Below are positions 8,297 through 16,558 of a DNA stretch of 64,000 bases, piece after piece (positions within the stretch are counted from its first letter, which is position 1; every line of letters begins with the position of its first letter). The notes beneath the pieces were generated by a model that made no database searches, was not told the DNA's origin, and worked only from the letters and a program-made list of their open reading frames with translations. The position numbers were made by a program, and so were the translations under genes. Source of the DNA: JBNKVT01 sp050299335 (GTDB lineage: Bacteria; Pseudomonadota; Alphaproteobacteria; Rhodobacterales; Rhodobacteraceae); assembly GCA_050299335.1 (NCBI GenBank), contig JBNKVT010000042.1, positions 14,901-78,900 of the forward strand, given 5' to 3'.

Positions 8297-9439
8297 TCAA
8301 CCGGCCCTCTTGCGGGCCAGTTCGGCGCGGATTTCCGCACCATGCTCGTCAAGTGTCGGGGGCGGGACGATTGCCAGATCGGGTTGGCCGTCGAAGGAAT
8401 AGGGCGGACGCACAGTGGTGAACGCACCCATTTCCGGGTGGATGGCTGAAATCTTGATCTGCAGATGTTGCGCCTGCGGGTCTTCCAGCGCCTCGTTGCT
8501 GTCATAGGCCGGAGAATGCGGGACCTCGTTGGCTGCGAGCCGGTCACACCACACGGCCAGCGGCGCGGATTTGAAGATCGGCGTGAAATGGGCGATGAGC
8601 GCGTCCTGATGGGTGACCCGCGCAAGGCGTTCGTTGAAGCGGGGGTCTTCGTTCAGCTGCTGCTGGCCGGTGGCCTCGAGCAGGCCCTCCCAGAATTTCG
8701 GCGGCGAGGACAGGTGGATGGCGATCCACCGGTCGTCTTGGCATTCGAAGGTGTAGCTTTGCGACACGACGGGGCGCGAGAGGGGCCCCATGATTTCGTT
8801 GACCGAATAGTAGTGAGTGAAGCTGTCGAGGTTGAAATGGCACATGGCCTCGAGCATCGAGATGTCGATGCGGCGGCCTTCGCCGGATTTGCCCCGCGCG
8901 ACGAGGGCGGCGAGTATGGCCTGGGCGGCGTATTGGCCGGTGATGGCGTCGGCGATGGCCGGGCCGATGACGCGCGGGTTGGTCGGCGGGGTCAGGAGGC
9001 GGAGGTAGCCGGAGGCGGCCTGGGCGACGGTGTCGTAGACCGGGCGGTCCATCTTGGGGCCGGAGGTGCCCATGCCGGAGATGGCGCAGTAGATGAGGCC
9101 GGGGTTGAGGGCGCGAAGTTCGTCCTCGCCGGCGCCGAGTTTCTCGGCAACGCCGGGGCGGAAGTTCTGGATGAAGACGTCGGCGCCCGCCACCAGATCA
9201 TGGAGAATAGCCCTGTCCTCGGGATCCCTGGTGTCCAGCGCAATCGAGCGTTTGTTGCGGTTGTAGGTCTGGTAGTGCGGGGAATAGAGCCCGCCCTTGA
9301 AGGTACGGAAAGGGTCTCCGGTTTTGGGGCGCTCGACCTTGATGACGTCGGCACCGAGATCGGCCAGCTGCATGGCGGCGGCGGGGCCGGTGATGTAGGT
9401 GCCGAGCTCGATGACGCGGATATGTTCAAGGATTTTCAA
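8297..9439 (-). CDS. CaiB/BaiF family (class III) CoA-transferase
   Basis: 380 residues. The N-terminal LEHIRVIELGTYITGPAAAM and LADLGADVIKVERP, then NRNKRSIALD, NFRPGVAEKLG and YCAISGMGTSGP are diagnostic of class III CoA-transferases. An aspartate in YDTVAQAASG (about residue 136) sits at the place of the family's catalytic Asp. These cytosolic enzymes move CoA between carboxylic acids. Its start overlaps the end of the upstream citrate-synthase-like gene by 4 bp, so the pair is one transcript and the likely substrate is a hydroxy-polycarboxylic acid whose CoA ester the partner cleaves; that is inference. Confidence 0.9.
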   Translation of the reverse strand: MKILEHIRVIELGTYITGPAAAMQLADLGADVIKVERPKTGDPFRTFKGGLYSPHYQTYNRNKRSIALDTRDPEDRAILHDLVAGADVFIQNFRPGVAEKLGAGEDELRALNPGLIYCAISGMGTSGPKMDRPVYDTVAQAASGYLRLLTPPTNPRVIGPAIADAITGQYAAQAILAALVARGKSGEGRRIDISMLEAMCHFNLDSFTHYYSVNEIMGPLSRPVVSQSYTFECQDDRWIAIHLSSPPKFWEGLLEATGQQQLNEDPRFNERLARVTHQDALIAHFTPIFKSAPLAVWCDRLAANEVPHSPAYDSNEALEDPQAQHLQIKISAIHPEMGAFTTVRPPYSFDGQPDLAIVPPPTLDEHGAEIRAELARKRAG

Positions 9440-10230
9440 CGCTTTGCCTCCTTGCCGTCATAGGTGATGGCTAGGCCGGCCTTGTGGGACATGATGAAGC
9501 CGATGGAGCGCAGCGATTCCTCGTAGAGATGCGCTGCGAGTCCGGCGGTGCGGGCCAGGAGCGGCACCGCCTTGATGGCCTCGGGGGGCCAGCCCGCATC
9601 AAGGATGACCGCCGGGATGGCTCCCGAGACGTTGATCGGCAGCGGGCGGTTGATGATGCCAGGCGCATGTTTCGCCAGAATGCGCAGCGTGTCGACGTAC
9701 TTGCCGGTGATCTTCAGCCCGTCGGCGATCTCCAGCAACCGGTCGGCGCGGGGGTCCCCGGCGCTGTGCTGGGGGTGGCCGAGACCGGGGACCTTTTTTC
9801 GCGCGGCTTTCAGCTCGTTGAGGCTGGCGATGGCGGCGGTTTCGACATCGGTGCCGTCAGTTTCGGCCTTGGCGAGGATTTCGGCGAGGTAGAGACCGGC
9901 GGTCTCGGAACTGCCCGCGACCACCGAACCCATGCCGAGGAGACCGGCGGCCATTGCGCCCTGCCAGGCATCCGGGCCTGCGGCCAGCGTCATGCGGGCG
10001 GCCTGGACGGAGGGGACCAGCCCGTGTTCGGCGATGGCGACGAGGCAGGCGTCCATCATTGTCTTCTGGGCGGCGGTCGGTTTCTCGCCGAGGACCAGCA
10101 GCCAGAAATAGTCGGTGAAGTCGATCTTTCCGATCAGATCATTGCAAAGGTCATGACCCCGGATGGTGATGCTTTCGGCATCCGCCGTCGCGATGGCGGT
10201 AAACGCCTGATCCTGCTTACCTATCCGCAT
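9436..10230 (-). CDS. Citryl-CoA lyase / citrate synthase-like short protein
   Basis: 264 residues from the ATG at 10230, preceded by AGAGGATGAA; an upstream ATG at 10266 lies across the operator region and is less likely. Motifs of the citrate-synthase fold: GHDLCNDLIGKIDFTDYFWL, VQAARMTLAAGPDAWQGAMA (substrate-domain start), the histidine/Asp-Pro-Arg stretch KVPGLGHPQHSAGDPRAD and INVSGAIPAVILDAGWPPEA. At ~265 residues it is much shorter than citrate synthase (~430) and matches the stand-alone citryl-CoA lyase class, which cleaves citryl-CoA or a related thioester into acetyl-CoA and an oxo acid. First gene of the two-gene operon controlled by the divergent IclR-type gene. Confidence 0.8.
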   Translation of the reverse strand: MRIGKQDQAFTAIATADAESITIRGHDLCNDLIGKIDFTDYFWLLVLGEKPTAAQKTMMDACLVAIAEHGLVPSVQAARMTLAAGPDAWQGAMAAGLLGMGSVVAGSSETAGLYLAEILAKAETDGTDVETAAIASLNELKAARKKVPGLGHPQHSAGDPRADRLLEIADGLKITGKYVDTLRILAKHAPGIINRPLPINVSGAIPAVILDAGWPPEAIKAVPLLARTAGLAAHLYEESLRSIGFIMSHKAGLAITYDGKEAKR

Positions 10231-10241
10231 TTCATCCTCTT

Positions 10242-10256
10242 TTTCGAATACCGAAA
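10242..10256. promoter_or_regulatory. Candidate IclR-type operator
   Basis: TTTCG-AATAC-CGAAA is a 15-bp interrupted palindrome with perfect 5-bp arms, placed 12 bp upstream of the lyase start and inside the 98-bp space shared with the divergent IclR regulator. A related half-site ccgaaa recurs at about 10269. Size and symmetry fit IclR-family operators. Confidence 0.45.
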
Positions 10257-10328
10257 TTATTTGCACTTGCCGAAAATTATGGAGCGATCTAGCCTCAGGT
10301 CAAGAGGGAATCCGGAAACGGGCACGGA

Positions 10329-11174
10329 ATGGACGACAGGGAGCGGCCGCATATGGACGGCGGAAAGGAGTTTGAAAAGCGCGCGGCCCGACCGGCGGAA
10401 TTCGTCGAGGGGCTTGCCAAGGGGATGGCGATCCTGGAATGCTTCGATGCGGACAATCCCGAGATGACGCTATCCGAGGTCGCGCGGCGTGTCGGCCTGT
10501 CTCCGGCGGCGGCGCGGCGGTCGCTGATCACGCTGACGACGCTGGGCTATGTGGGGCAGCACGCGAAGCGGTTCCATCTCCGGCCAAAGATCATGACGCT
10601 GGGTGCCGGGTTCTATTTCTCGGCCCGGATCGACGCGGTGCTTCAGCCGGAATTGCGGACGCTGGTCGAGCGATTCGGGGATGCGTCCTCGGTGGGCACG
10701 CTGGAAGGCGGCGATGTGATCTATATCGCCCATTATTCGGTGCAGAGGGCCAGACGGGCGCAGGCGGTGCTGGGGGCAGGATATCCGGCCTATGCGACCT
10801 CTCTGGGGCGGGTGCTGCTGGCGGGGCTTGAGGCGGATGCGCTGGAGGAAGTGCTGTCGCAGACGGTGCTGGAGCCCCTGACCTCGAAGACGCTGACCGA
10901 CCCTTGCGCCTTGCGCGACGAGATCGCGCGGGTGCGGGAGGAGGGGCTGTCGACGACGGTGGACCAACTGGACTACGGGATCACGGCGCTGGCGGTGCCG
11001 ATAAGGGGAACGGACGGGCGGACCGTCGCGGCACTGAACTCCTCGGGCTATTCGGGGATGGTCACACCGCAATCGCTGATTGACGAACGGCTGCCGGACC
11101 TCAGGTCCGCAGCGGCGCGGATCGCCCTTGAGATCGGCCGCTATCCCGTATTAAAGTCGACGATAAGGCTTTGA
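10329..11174 (+). CDS. IclR family transcriptional regulator
   Basis: 281 residues. N-terminal winged helix-turn-helix: FVEGLAKGMAILECFDADNP, MTLSEVARRVGLSPAAARRS and LITLTTLGYVGQHAKRFHL. C-terminal effector domain: LVERFGDASSVGTLEGGDVI, AYATSLGRVLLAGL, GLSTTVDQLDYGITALAVPI and the closing ALNSSGYSGMV. The pattern is close to the PcaR/PobR branch of the family, which controls aromatic or organic acid catabolism. It is divergent from the CoA-transferase/lyase operon and is very likely its local regulator. A second in-frame ATG at 10353 (MDGGKEF) is also possible. Confidence 0.9.
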   Translation: MDDRERPHMDGGKEFEKRAARPAEFVEGLAKGMAILECFDADNPEMTLSEVARRVGLSPAAARRSLITLTTLGYVGQHAKRFHLRPKIMTLGAGFYFSARIDAVLQPELRTLVERFGDASSVGTLEGGDVIYIAHYSVQRARRAQAVLGAGYPAYATSLGRVLLAGLEADALEEVLSQTVLEPLTSKTLTDPCALRDEIARVREEGLSTTVDQLDYGITALAVPIRGTDGRTVAALNSSGYSGMVTPQSLIDERLPDLRSAAARIALEIGRYPVLKSTIRL

Positions 11175-11217
11175 AAACAAGGCTATGGAAACGGGAAGGC
11201 GAGGACCGTCCGTGTGA

Positions 11218-11248
11218 GGGTCCTGCGGCCGGACTGACCGCAGGACCC
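11218..11248 (+). terminator. Strong stem-loop after the IclR gene
   Basis: Perfect 11-bp arms GGGTCCTGCGG / CCGCAGGACCC with a 9-nt loop, 44 bp after the regulator's stop codon. There is no T-run, so it is a 3'-end structure or an imperfect terminator. Confidence 0.5.
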
Positions 11249-11555
11249 GCCCGGCGTTCGGCGGACTTCCCGGACGGACCTCGCGGAGGGCCCACAGGGC
11301 GGATCTCAGGGACGAAACTCACGGACGAAACTCACGGGCGGGGCGCGCGGGCTGTACTGTGCGGGTGCCGGGCGGGAAGAAGACGGTAAGGGCAATGTCC
11401 GAGAGTTGCGTCGCTGGAACCTGTGCTTTCCCGTGGCGGATTGACCATATTCGGGAAGTGAGCGATCCGCGCCGGGTGCATTTCTTGGCTTCGTGGAACC
11501 GGCCCCATCTCTCGCCCAGTCCGGACGCCGCCGTCCTCAACGCGCACCGATTCCC

Positions 11556-11618
11556 GGGGCTCCGCCTGCGCGCGACTGAAACCGCCTGCGGGACGGTTTC
11601 CCGGATGCCGCTCGCCCC
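11556..11618 (+). repeat. Hairpin repeat family B, copy 2
   Basis: Centre gaaaccgcctgcgggacggtttc (11578 onward, given here as arms GAAACCG and CGGTTTC) with left flank ggggctccgcctgcgcgcg and right flank ccggatgccgctcgcccc that align with the copies at 4498-4600 and 28894-28965. One stem mismatch makes this copy degenerate. Confidence 0.6.
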
Positions 11619-12025
11619 CTTTGCACGGCGCGACCATCGACCTGAGCAAAGCCTTTCGGCAGGCGAGCACCGCCTCACCGGGGCGATGGCCCTGCCACTC
11701 CACGCCTGGGACGGGTCTGGCTCTCATTTCCAAGTTGAGGCGTCGTGATCGACGCGCGTATTCAAGGATGCGGGCGCATAAATTTGACGTTTGATATCCA
11801 GCCCGATCAGAGGACGCGTCAGCGGAGGAATATGGTCGGGTCAGATATAGCCAGAATTGCTTTGCCCCACCAGGAACGGGGTACGTCCGGCACCTGCCGG
11901 GGGAAGGACATTCCGTCGGTTGAGACATGAGGCCGGAAATGTGACATACTCCGGGACGCAGTTCCGCGATTCCGCATCGCGGAACGTGCGTTTCTGCCAG
12001 GGTCTCCCAAGAAGGGATCCAAGCG

Positions 12026-12871
12026 ATGAGGGAGAGTCTTTTGCGTATATTTCCAATCACGGCAGTTCTGCTGCTGGCCGGCTCGGTTCAGGCCCAGTCG
12101 CCCGCCGAACGTGGCGAATATCTGGTGCGTGGCATCATGGGCTGCGGCAATTGCCATACGCCCCTGGGGCCGGAAGGCCCGGTGGCGGGACAGGAACTGG
12201 CCGGACGGCTGGTTGAGGATATCGAGGCCTTCACCGCCTTTGCACCCAATATCACCCCTTCGGGCCGGATCGCGGATTGGTCGGACCAGGAACTGGCGAC
12301 GGCCATTCGTGAAGGTCTCCGCCCAGACGGCTCGCTGATCGGCCCGCCAATGCCGTTCTCGGCCTATCGCGGGCTCACCGACAGCGATCTCGCTGCGGTG
12401 GTTGCCTTCCTGCGGACCCTGCCGCCGGTCGAGAACGACCTGCCGCCTTCCGAATATCGCATCCCGCTGCCCCCGGCCTATGGGCCCCCGGTCGGCAGCG
12501 TGCCCGATATCGCGCCTGGCGTGACGGTGGAATATGGCGAGTATCTCGCCAGAACGGTCGCCCATTGCATGGAGTGCCACACGCCAATGACCCCGACCGG
12601 ACCGGATTACGCCAATGCACTGGGCCAGGGCGGGTTCGAGTTTCACGGACCCTGGGGCACGTCGATCTCGGCCAACCTGACCAATCACGAGGATGGACTG
12701 GCCGGATATTCCGACGACGCGATCAAGGCGATGATCACCACCGGGACCCATCCCGACGGCCGCCAGATGCTGCCGCCGATGCCCTACGGTTTCCTGGGGC
12801 AGATGAGCGCAGACGATCTGGACGCCATTGTGCTCTATCTCCGTCAGTTGCCCGGCCTGCCGGACTTGTGA
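12026..12871 (+). CDS. Exported diheme cytochrome c family protein
   Basis: 281 residues with a signal peptide (LLRIFPITAVLLLAGSVQAQ) and start ATG at 12026 after GAAGGGA. Two c-type haem sites: CGNCH (40-44) and CMECH (181-185). Each is followed by a cytochrome c helix pattern such as WSDQELATAIREGLRPDG and YSDDAIKAMITTGTHPDG, with the axial-ligand methionine probably in PPMPFSAY and LPPMPYGF; the halves look like an internal duplication. Periplasmic electron carrier. The layout resembles the cytochrome subunits of alcohol/sorbosone-type membrane dehydrogenases, but no dehydrogenase is next to it. Confidence 0.87.
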   Translation: MRESLLRIFPITAVLLLAGSVQAQSPAERGEYLVRGIMGCGNCHTPLGPEGPVAGQELAGRLVEDIEAFTAFAPNITPSGRIADWSDQELATAIREGLRPDGSLIGPPMPFSAYRGLTDSDLAAVVAFLRTLPPVENDLPPSEYRIPLPPAYGPPVGSVPDIAPGVTVEYGEYLARTVAHCMECHTPMTPTGPDYANALGQGGFEFHGPWGTSISANLTNHEDGLAGYSDDAIKAMITTGTHPDGRQMLPPMPYGFLGQMSADDLDAIVLYLRQLPGLPDL

Positions 12872-12893
12872 GGCCTCTGGGGGCGATGGACAG

Positions 12894-12913
12894 GGCGGTT
12901 CGCCGCCTTGTTC
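12894..12913 (+). terminator. UUCG-loop hairpin after the cytochrome gene
   Basis: GGCGG-TTCG-CCGCC at 12894-12907 is followed by TTGTTC. A tight tetraloop hairpin 22 bp after the stop codon, with a short T-rich tail; plausible terminator. Confidence 0.4.
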
Positions 12914-13054
12914 CGTGCTCTGGGGGCAGTGGCCATTTGCAGGGGCGTTTGCCCGGGATCCGCAGCGGGGATCCATCCTGCCACACCGCGGGAGCGAGCG
13001 AACTCCGGGGGCTCGATGCCGCCGGATTTCGCCCCCCCTTTCCGGTCGCGGGGG

Positions 13055-14863
13055 TCAACGCTGGTCGAACCGCACCTTCACATAGCGCCCCGGAGCATCT
13101 TCGATCACGCCCGCCTTGGCCCCCGGTGCCCGCGCCTTCACCCAGGCCCCCGAGCGTTTGCCAAGCCAGCCGTCCCAGTCCGGCCACCAGCTTCCGGCAA
13201 TCTCTTCGGCGCCGTCCAGCCAGTCCTCCAGCGCCGCGGCCGATATGTCCTCGTTCACCCAATACTGATACTTCCCGGCCTCCGGCGGATTCACGACACC
13301 TGCGATATGCCCCGAGCCCGACAGCACGAAGCGCACATCCGCCTTCTCCATCATCACGGCCCCGGCATAGACCGACCGCGCCGGCGCGATATGATCCTCC
13401 TTGGTCGCCACATGATAGACCGGCCCGCGAATATCGCCTATCGACACCGGCTCGCCATGCAGCTCCAGCTCTCCGCCGGTGAAGGCGTTCCAGTCGTAGA
13501 ATTGCTCGAGATAGAAATGATGCACCTTTGCGGGCATCGCGGTGGAATCGGCGTTCCAGTAGAGCAGGTCGAACGGGAACGGGTCCTTCCCGAGCATGTA
13601 ATTGTTGACCACATAGGACCAGATCAGGTCGCTCGAGCGCAGCATGTTGAAGGCCGTCGCCAGCTTTTCGGCCGGCAGATAGCCTTTCTCCATCTCGTCA
13701 TCGACGGCCTTGATCGTGTGGTCGTCGACAAAGACCTGCAATTCGCCGGCATCCTCGAAATCCAGCTGCGCGGTGAAGAAGGTCGCCGAGGCGATCCGCT
13801 TGTCCTTCTTCCGCCCCGCCTCGGCCATCATCGTGCCCAGCAGCGTGCCGCCGATACAGTATGACGCCAGATTCAGCGATTTCTGCCCGGTTTCGGCCAG
13901 CGCCACATCGATCGCCGCCCAGGCGGAGTCCATATAGGTCTCCCAGGTCGCCGCCTTCTGGCGCTCGTCGGGATTGACCCAGGAGATCACGAAGACGGTG
14001 TAGCCCTGTTCGACCAGCCAGCGCATCATCGACTTCTTCGGATTGAGGTCGAGCACGTAATACTTGTTGATCCAGGGAGGCACGAACAGCAACGGCTTGG
14101 CGCGCACCTTCTCGGTCGCGGGTGCATACTGGATCAGCTGGCAGAGATCGGATTCCCAGATCACCGAACCTGGCGTGACGGCCATGTCGCGGCCAACCTG
14201 GAACGCGTCCATGTCGGTCTGCCGGATCAGCAGATGCCCCTTGCCGCGCTCAAGATCGGCGAGCATCATCTTCAGCCCCTTGACCAGATTGGCGCCTTTC
14301 TGCTTTGCCGTCGCCTCCAGCACCTCGGGGTTCAGGGCGAAGAAATTCGCCGGGTTCAGGGCCTCGACGAAGTTGCGGGTGTAGAACTCCGCCTTCTTGC
14401 GGGCGCGGGGGTCCATCTCGCCGAGATCGTGGATGGTGGCATTCATCCAGCCCGCTGTCATGAGGTAGGATTTCTTCAGATAGTCGAACAGCGCGTTTTC
14501 CGACCAGTCCTTGTGCTGGAACCGCTTGCCCTCGGGTGCCATGAACGGGACCGGCTCCTCCTCGAGCGCGGGCCCGCCCAGCCATTTCTGCGACAGATTC
14601 TGCCAGAGCCTCGCCTGCGCGCCCCAGTATTGCAGCGCCGCGTCGGCCACCTGCTGGGGATTGTCGAGCATGGCCTGGGTCATCGCCACGAAAGCCGGCA
14701 TGGTGTTCAGGGGATCGACAGGGCCGGGATGCTGGGCATCGTCCTTGTGGGCCTCGAGAAACCGCGCCCAGATTTCCTGGGACAGCTCGAAGACCTCGGC
14801 CATGTTGGCCGCGAATTTCTGCCCCTGTTCGATCAGGGTATCGTCTTCGGACGCGTCGGCCAT
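13055..14863 (-). CDS. phaC: Class I poly(3-hydroxyalkanoate) synthase
   Basis: 602 residues from the ATG at 14863 (ribosome site AAGGGG, start MADASEDDTL); the frame extends upstream but without a better start. N-terminal region: IWARFLEAHK, NPQQVADAALQYW and FDYLKKSYLM. The alpha/beta-hydrolase core has PLLFVPPWINKYYVLDLN, the lipase-like box SYCIGG with nucleophile Cys336, FYWNADSTAMP-type Asp region (LLYWNADSTAMP) and the His in SGSGHIAGVVNPP. It polymerises (R)-3-hydroxybutyryl-CoA into PHB granules. Usual length for class I enzymes (~570-620). No phaP, phaR, phaA or phaB lies alongside in this window; phaZ is often divergent from phaC in relatives but is absent here. Confidence 0.95.
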   Translation of the reverse strand: MADASEDDTLIEQGQKFAANMAEVFELSQEIWARFLEAHKDDAQHPGPVDPLNTMPAFVAMTQAMLDNPQQVADAALQYWGAQARLWQNLSQKWLGGPALEEEPVPFMAPEGKRFQHKDWSENALFDYLKKSYLMTAGWMNATIHDLGEMDPRARKKAEFYTRNFVEALNPANFFALNPEVLEATAKQKGANLVKGLKMMLADLERGKGHLLIRQTDMDAFQVGRDMAVTPGSVIWESDLCQLIQYAPATEKVRAKPLLFVPPWINKYYVLDLNPKKSMMRWLVEQGYTVFVISWVNPDERQKAATWETYMDSAWAAIDVALAETGQKSLNLASYCIGGTLLGTMMAEAGRKKDKRIASATFFTAQLDFEDAGELQVFVDDHTIKAVDDEMEKGYLPAEKLATAFNMLRSSDLIWSYVVNNYMLGKDPFPFDLLYWNADSTAMPAKVHHFYLEQFYDWNAFTGGELELHGEPVSIGDIRGPVYHVATKEDHIAPARSVYAGAVMMEKADVRFVLSGSGHIAGVVNPPEAGKYQYWVNEDISAAALEDWLDGAEEIAGSWWPDWDGWLGKRSGAWVKARAPGAKAGVIEDAPGRYVKVRFDQR

Positions 14864-14957
14864 TTCGTCCCCCTTGGTGCTGTCCCGCCTCTCGCCTTGC
14901 CGAAACTCCGGCCGCAGCCTATTCTGCCACCCGAAGCCGTACAGAGAAACCCCCGCG

Positions 14958-15287
14958 ATGCGCAACCCCGCCATGCCCGCCACGCGCCCCGGACCCGGCC
15001 CGCTCGGGTGTCTCCTGGCGGCGTCCCTCGTTCTGTCCGGCTGCGCCCTCAAGGACACCGTCCCCGGCTATGAGCCACAGGTTTCCGACCGCGCCCTGGC
15101 CGCCGACTGGCCGGAACTGACCGCGCTGTCCGCCTTTTCCTCGACCACGCCGCCCCTTTCATCCGAGGCCACAGCGGAGGAGATCGCCGCCCGCGCCGAA
15201 GCCCTCCGGCGCCGCGCGCGCCTCCTCAACCGTCCGGTGCTGACCGGAGCGGAAGCCGAGCAGCTTTCCCGGACCATCCCGGACTGA
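14958..15287 (+). CDS. Small predicted lipoprotein
   Basis: 109 residues starting at the ATG 14958. After a basic N-terminus comes GCLLAASLVLSGCALKD: a lipobox L-S-G-C with the cysteine at about residue 27. The mature part is Ala/Glu-rich with SEATAEEIAARAEALRRRAR, likely one long helix. Divergent from phaC with 94 bp between the starts. No family recognised; the outer membrane is the probable location. Confidence 0.65.
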   Translation: MRNPAMPATRPGPGPLGCLLAASLVLSGCALKDTVPGYEPQVSDRALAADWPELTALSAFSSTTPPLSSEATAEEIAARAEALRRRARLLNRPVLTGAEAEQLSRTIPD

Positions 15288-15396
15288 CGCCATTCCACGT
15301 CCCGCGCCCAGACCGGTGCCGCGGCACACCCGCCCCGCCCCCCCGTGAACGCTTCCAGCCAGCAGGATTTCCCGACCCGGCCCCCCTGCACCCCGG

Positions 15397-16422
15397 CTAC
15401 TCCCATTCCAGCTCCGTATAGGCCGCCGTCGCATTTCTGGGATTGAACTCGTCGAACAGCATCCAGGTCCCGCGCTGGCTTTCCCCAACCGTCTCGATCG
15501 CCGCCCTGAGACTGATCCCGGAGGCAATCGCGGCCCGTGTCTCCGCGGCAATCGCCTCCAGATAGGCCTGCGTCGCCGCCAGCCCCTCGGGCAGGTCCAG
15601 CACCGCCGGCCCATGCCCCGGCACCACCCGTGCGGCCCCCACCCCTAGCGTTTCCAGCACCGCCAGCCAGCCGGTGATCGAGCCGTCCAGCGCCGGGATA
15701 TGACCCGCAAAGACCAGATCCGAGGCCCAGAGTGTGCGCGTCTCGATATCGAACACCGTCAGATCGTTGTCGGTATGCGCCGTCGGGTGTCTCTTCAACA
15801 CCAGCACACGCCCGCCCAGATCGAGCTCCATCCTTTCCCCGACCGCGACATCCGGCACCACGACCCCGGAGCCTGCATAGGCCGCCGGCCCAAGCAAATG
15901 TTCAAGATTACGCGAATAGGTTTCCACCCGGTTCGCCAGCGCATCGGCGAGGGAGGCATGGCCGTAGACCTTTGCACCATAGGCTTTGAACACCGGCGCG
16001 CCGAGCGTGTGATCGGGATGCATATGGGTCAGGATCAGCGCGGTGACGGGTTTTTGGGTCCGCGCCTTGATCGCGGCGAACAGCGCTTCGGCCACCAGCG
16101 CCGAACCGCCGGCATCGATCACCGCCACCGCCTCGTCGCCGACGATAAACCCTATATTTGCCAGATCGCCCCGGTTGCCGGGCCGCGCGATATCGATCGC
16201 GCCTTCATGGACGAAGACCCCCGGGGCGACCTCGGTCACCTCCAGAGGCTCGGGAAGGGTATCGACGCATTGCACGTCGCGCACCTCCCACCCCTGCACC
16301 TCGTCCGGACGCTCGGCGGTCTTGCAGGCCGCAATCGTCGCGGGTTCGGGCAGGAAACGGTAGCGTTCGACGCAGATTTCCGGATCACCGGCCTGACAGA
16401 GGAGAAGCAGAAGCTTGAACAT
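15397..16422 (-). CDS. MBL-fold metallohydrolase of the quinoprotein relay system
   Basis: 341 residues. A short hydrophobic start (MFKLLLLLCQAGDPEICVER) suggests export, followed by an unusual Cys-containing lead (ERYRFLPEPATIAACKTAER) and then a metallo-beta-lactamase fold: VIDAGGSALVAEAL, the metal site THMHPDHTLG (HxHxDH at 133-138), a histidine in KRHPTAHTDNDL, the bridging Asp in WASDLVFAGHIP and the last His in VVPGHGPAV. This domain order matches the 'quinoprotein relay system zinc metallohydrolase 2' class known beside SoxYZ-like carriers. The divergent gene at 16559 is exactly such a carrier, which supports the call. Reaction unknown; SoxB/SoxH-like hydrolysis of a carrier-bound group is a guess. 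Confidence 0.8.
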   Translation of the reverse strand: MFKLLLLLCQAGDPEICVERYRFLPEPATIAACKTAERPDEVQGWEVRDVQCVDTLPEPLEVTEVAPGVFVHEGAIDIARPGNRGDLANIGFIVGDEAVAVIDAGGSALVAEALFAAIKARTQKPVTALILTHMHPDHTLGAPVFKAYGAKVYGHASLADALANRVETYSRNLEHLLGPAAYAGSGVVVPDVAVGERMELDLGGRVLVLKRHPTAHTDNDLTVFDIETRTLWASDLVFAGHIPALDGSITGWLAVLETLGVGAARVVPGHGPAVLDLPEGLAATQAYLEAIAAETRAAIASGISLRAAIETVGESQRGTWMLFDEFNPRNATAAYTELEWE

Positions 16423-16558
16423 CCCCCGAGCCTAGTCCCCGCCGGGGCCTCGCGCAATTTGGGAAAACACGCTTCGGTGATACAACTATAGCGCTATCGA
16501 CGGATGATTGTCCCTGGTTCAGACTGCGCCCGGCAATAACGGAACCGTGCGAATCGCA

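Larger units (their letters stand above)
11175..12025. other. Long gene-free region between the IclR gene and a cytochrome c
   Basis: About 850 bp. It contains a terminator-like hairpin at 11218-11248 and repeat family B copy 2 at 11556-11618. A 242-codon minus ORF and a 129-codon plus ORF cover it, but both have compositionally random translations with no domain or start signal. No RNA gene was recognised. The final part, around 11930-12015, is the leader of the cytochrome gene. Confidence 0.45.

Noticed and set aside
11332..12060. 242-codon minus ORF (and 129-codon plus ORF) in the 850-bp gap
   Set aside because: The translation has no hydrophobic core or family pattern, and overlaps the cytochrome gene start and repeat B; it looks like a chance open frame in GC-rich DNA.
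14511..14957. Upstream extension of the lipoprotein frame
   Set aside because: It runs inside phaC on the opposite strand; the lipobox position demands the start at 14958.
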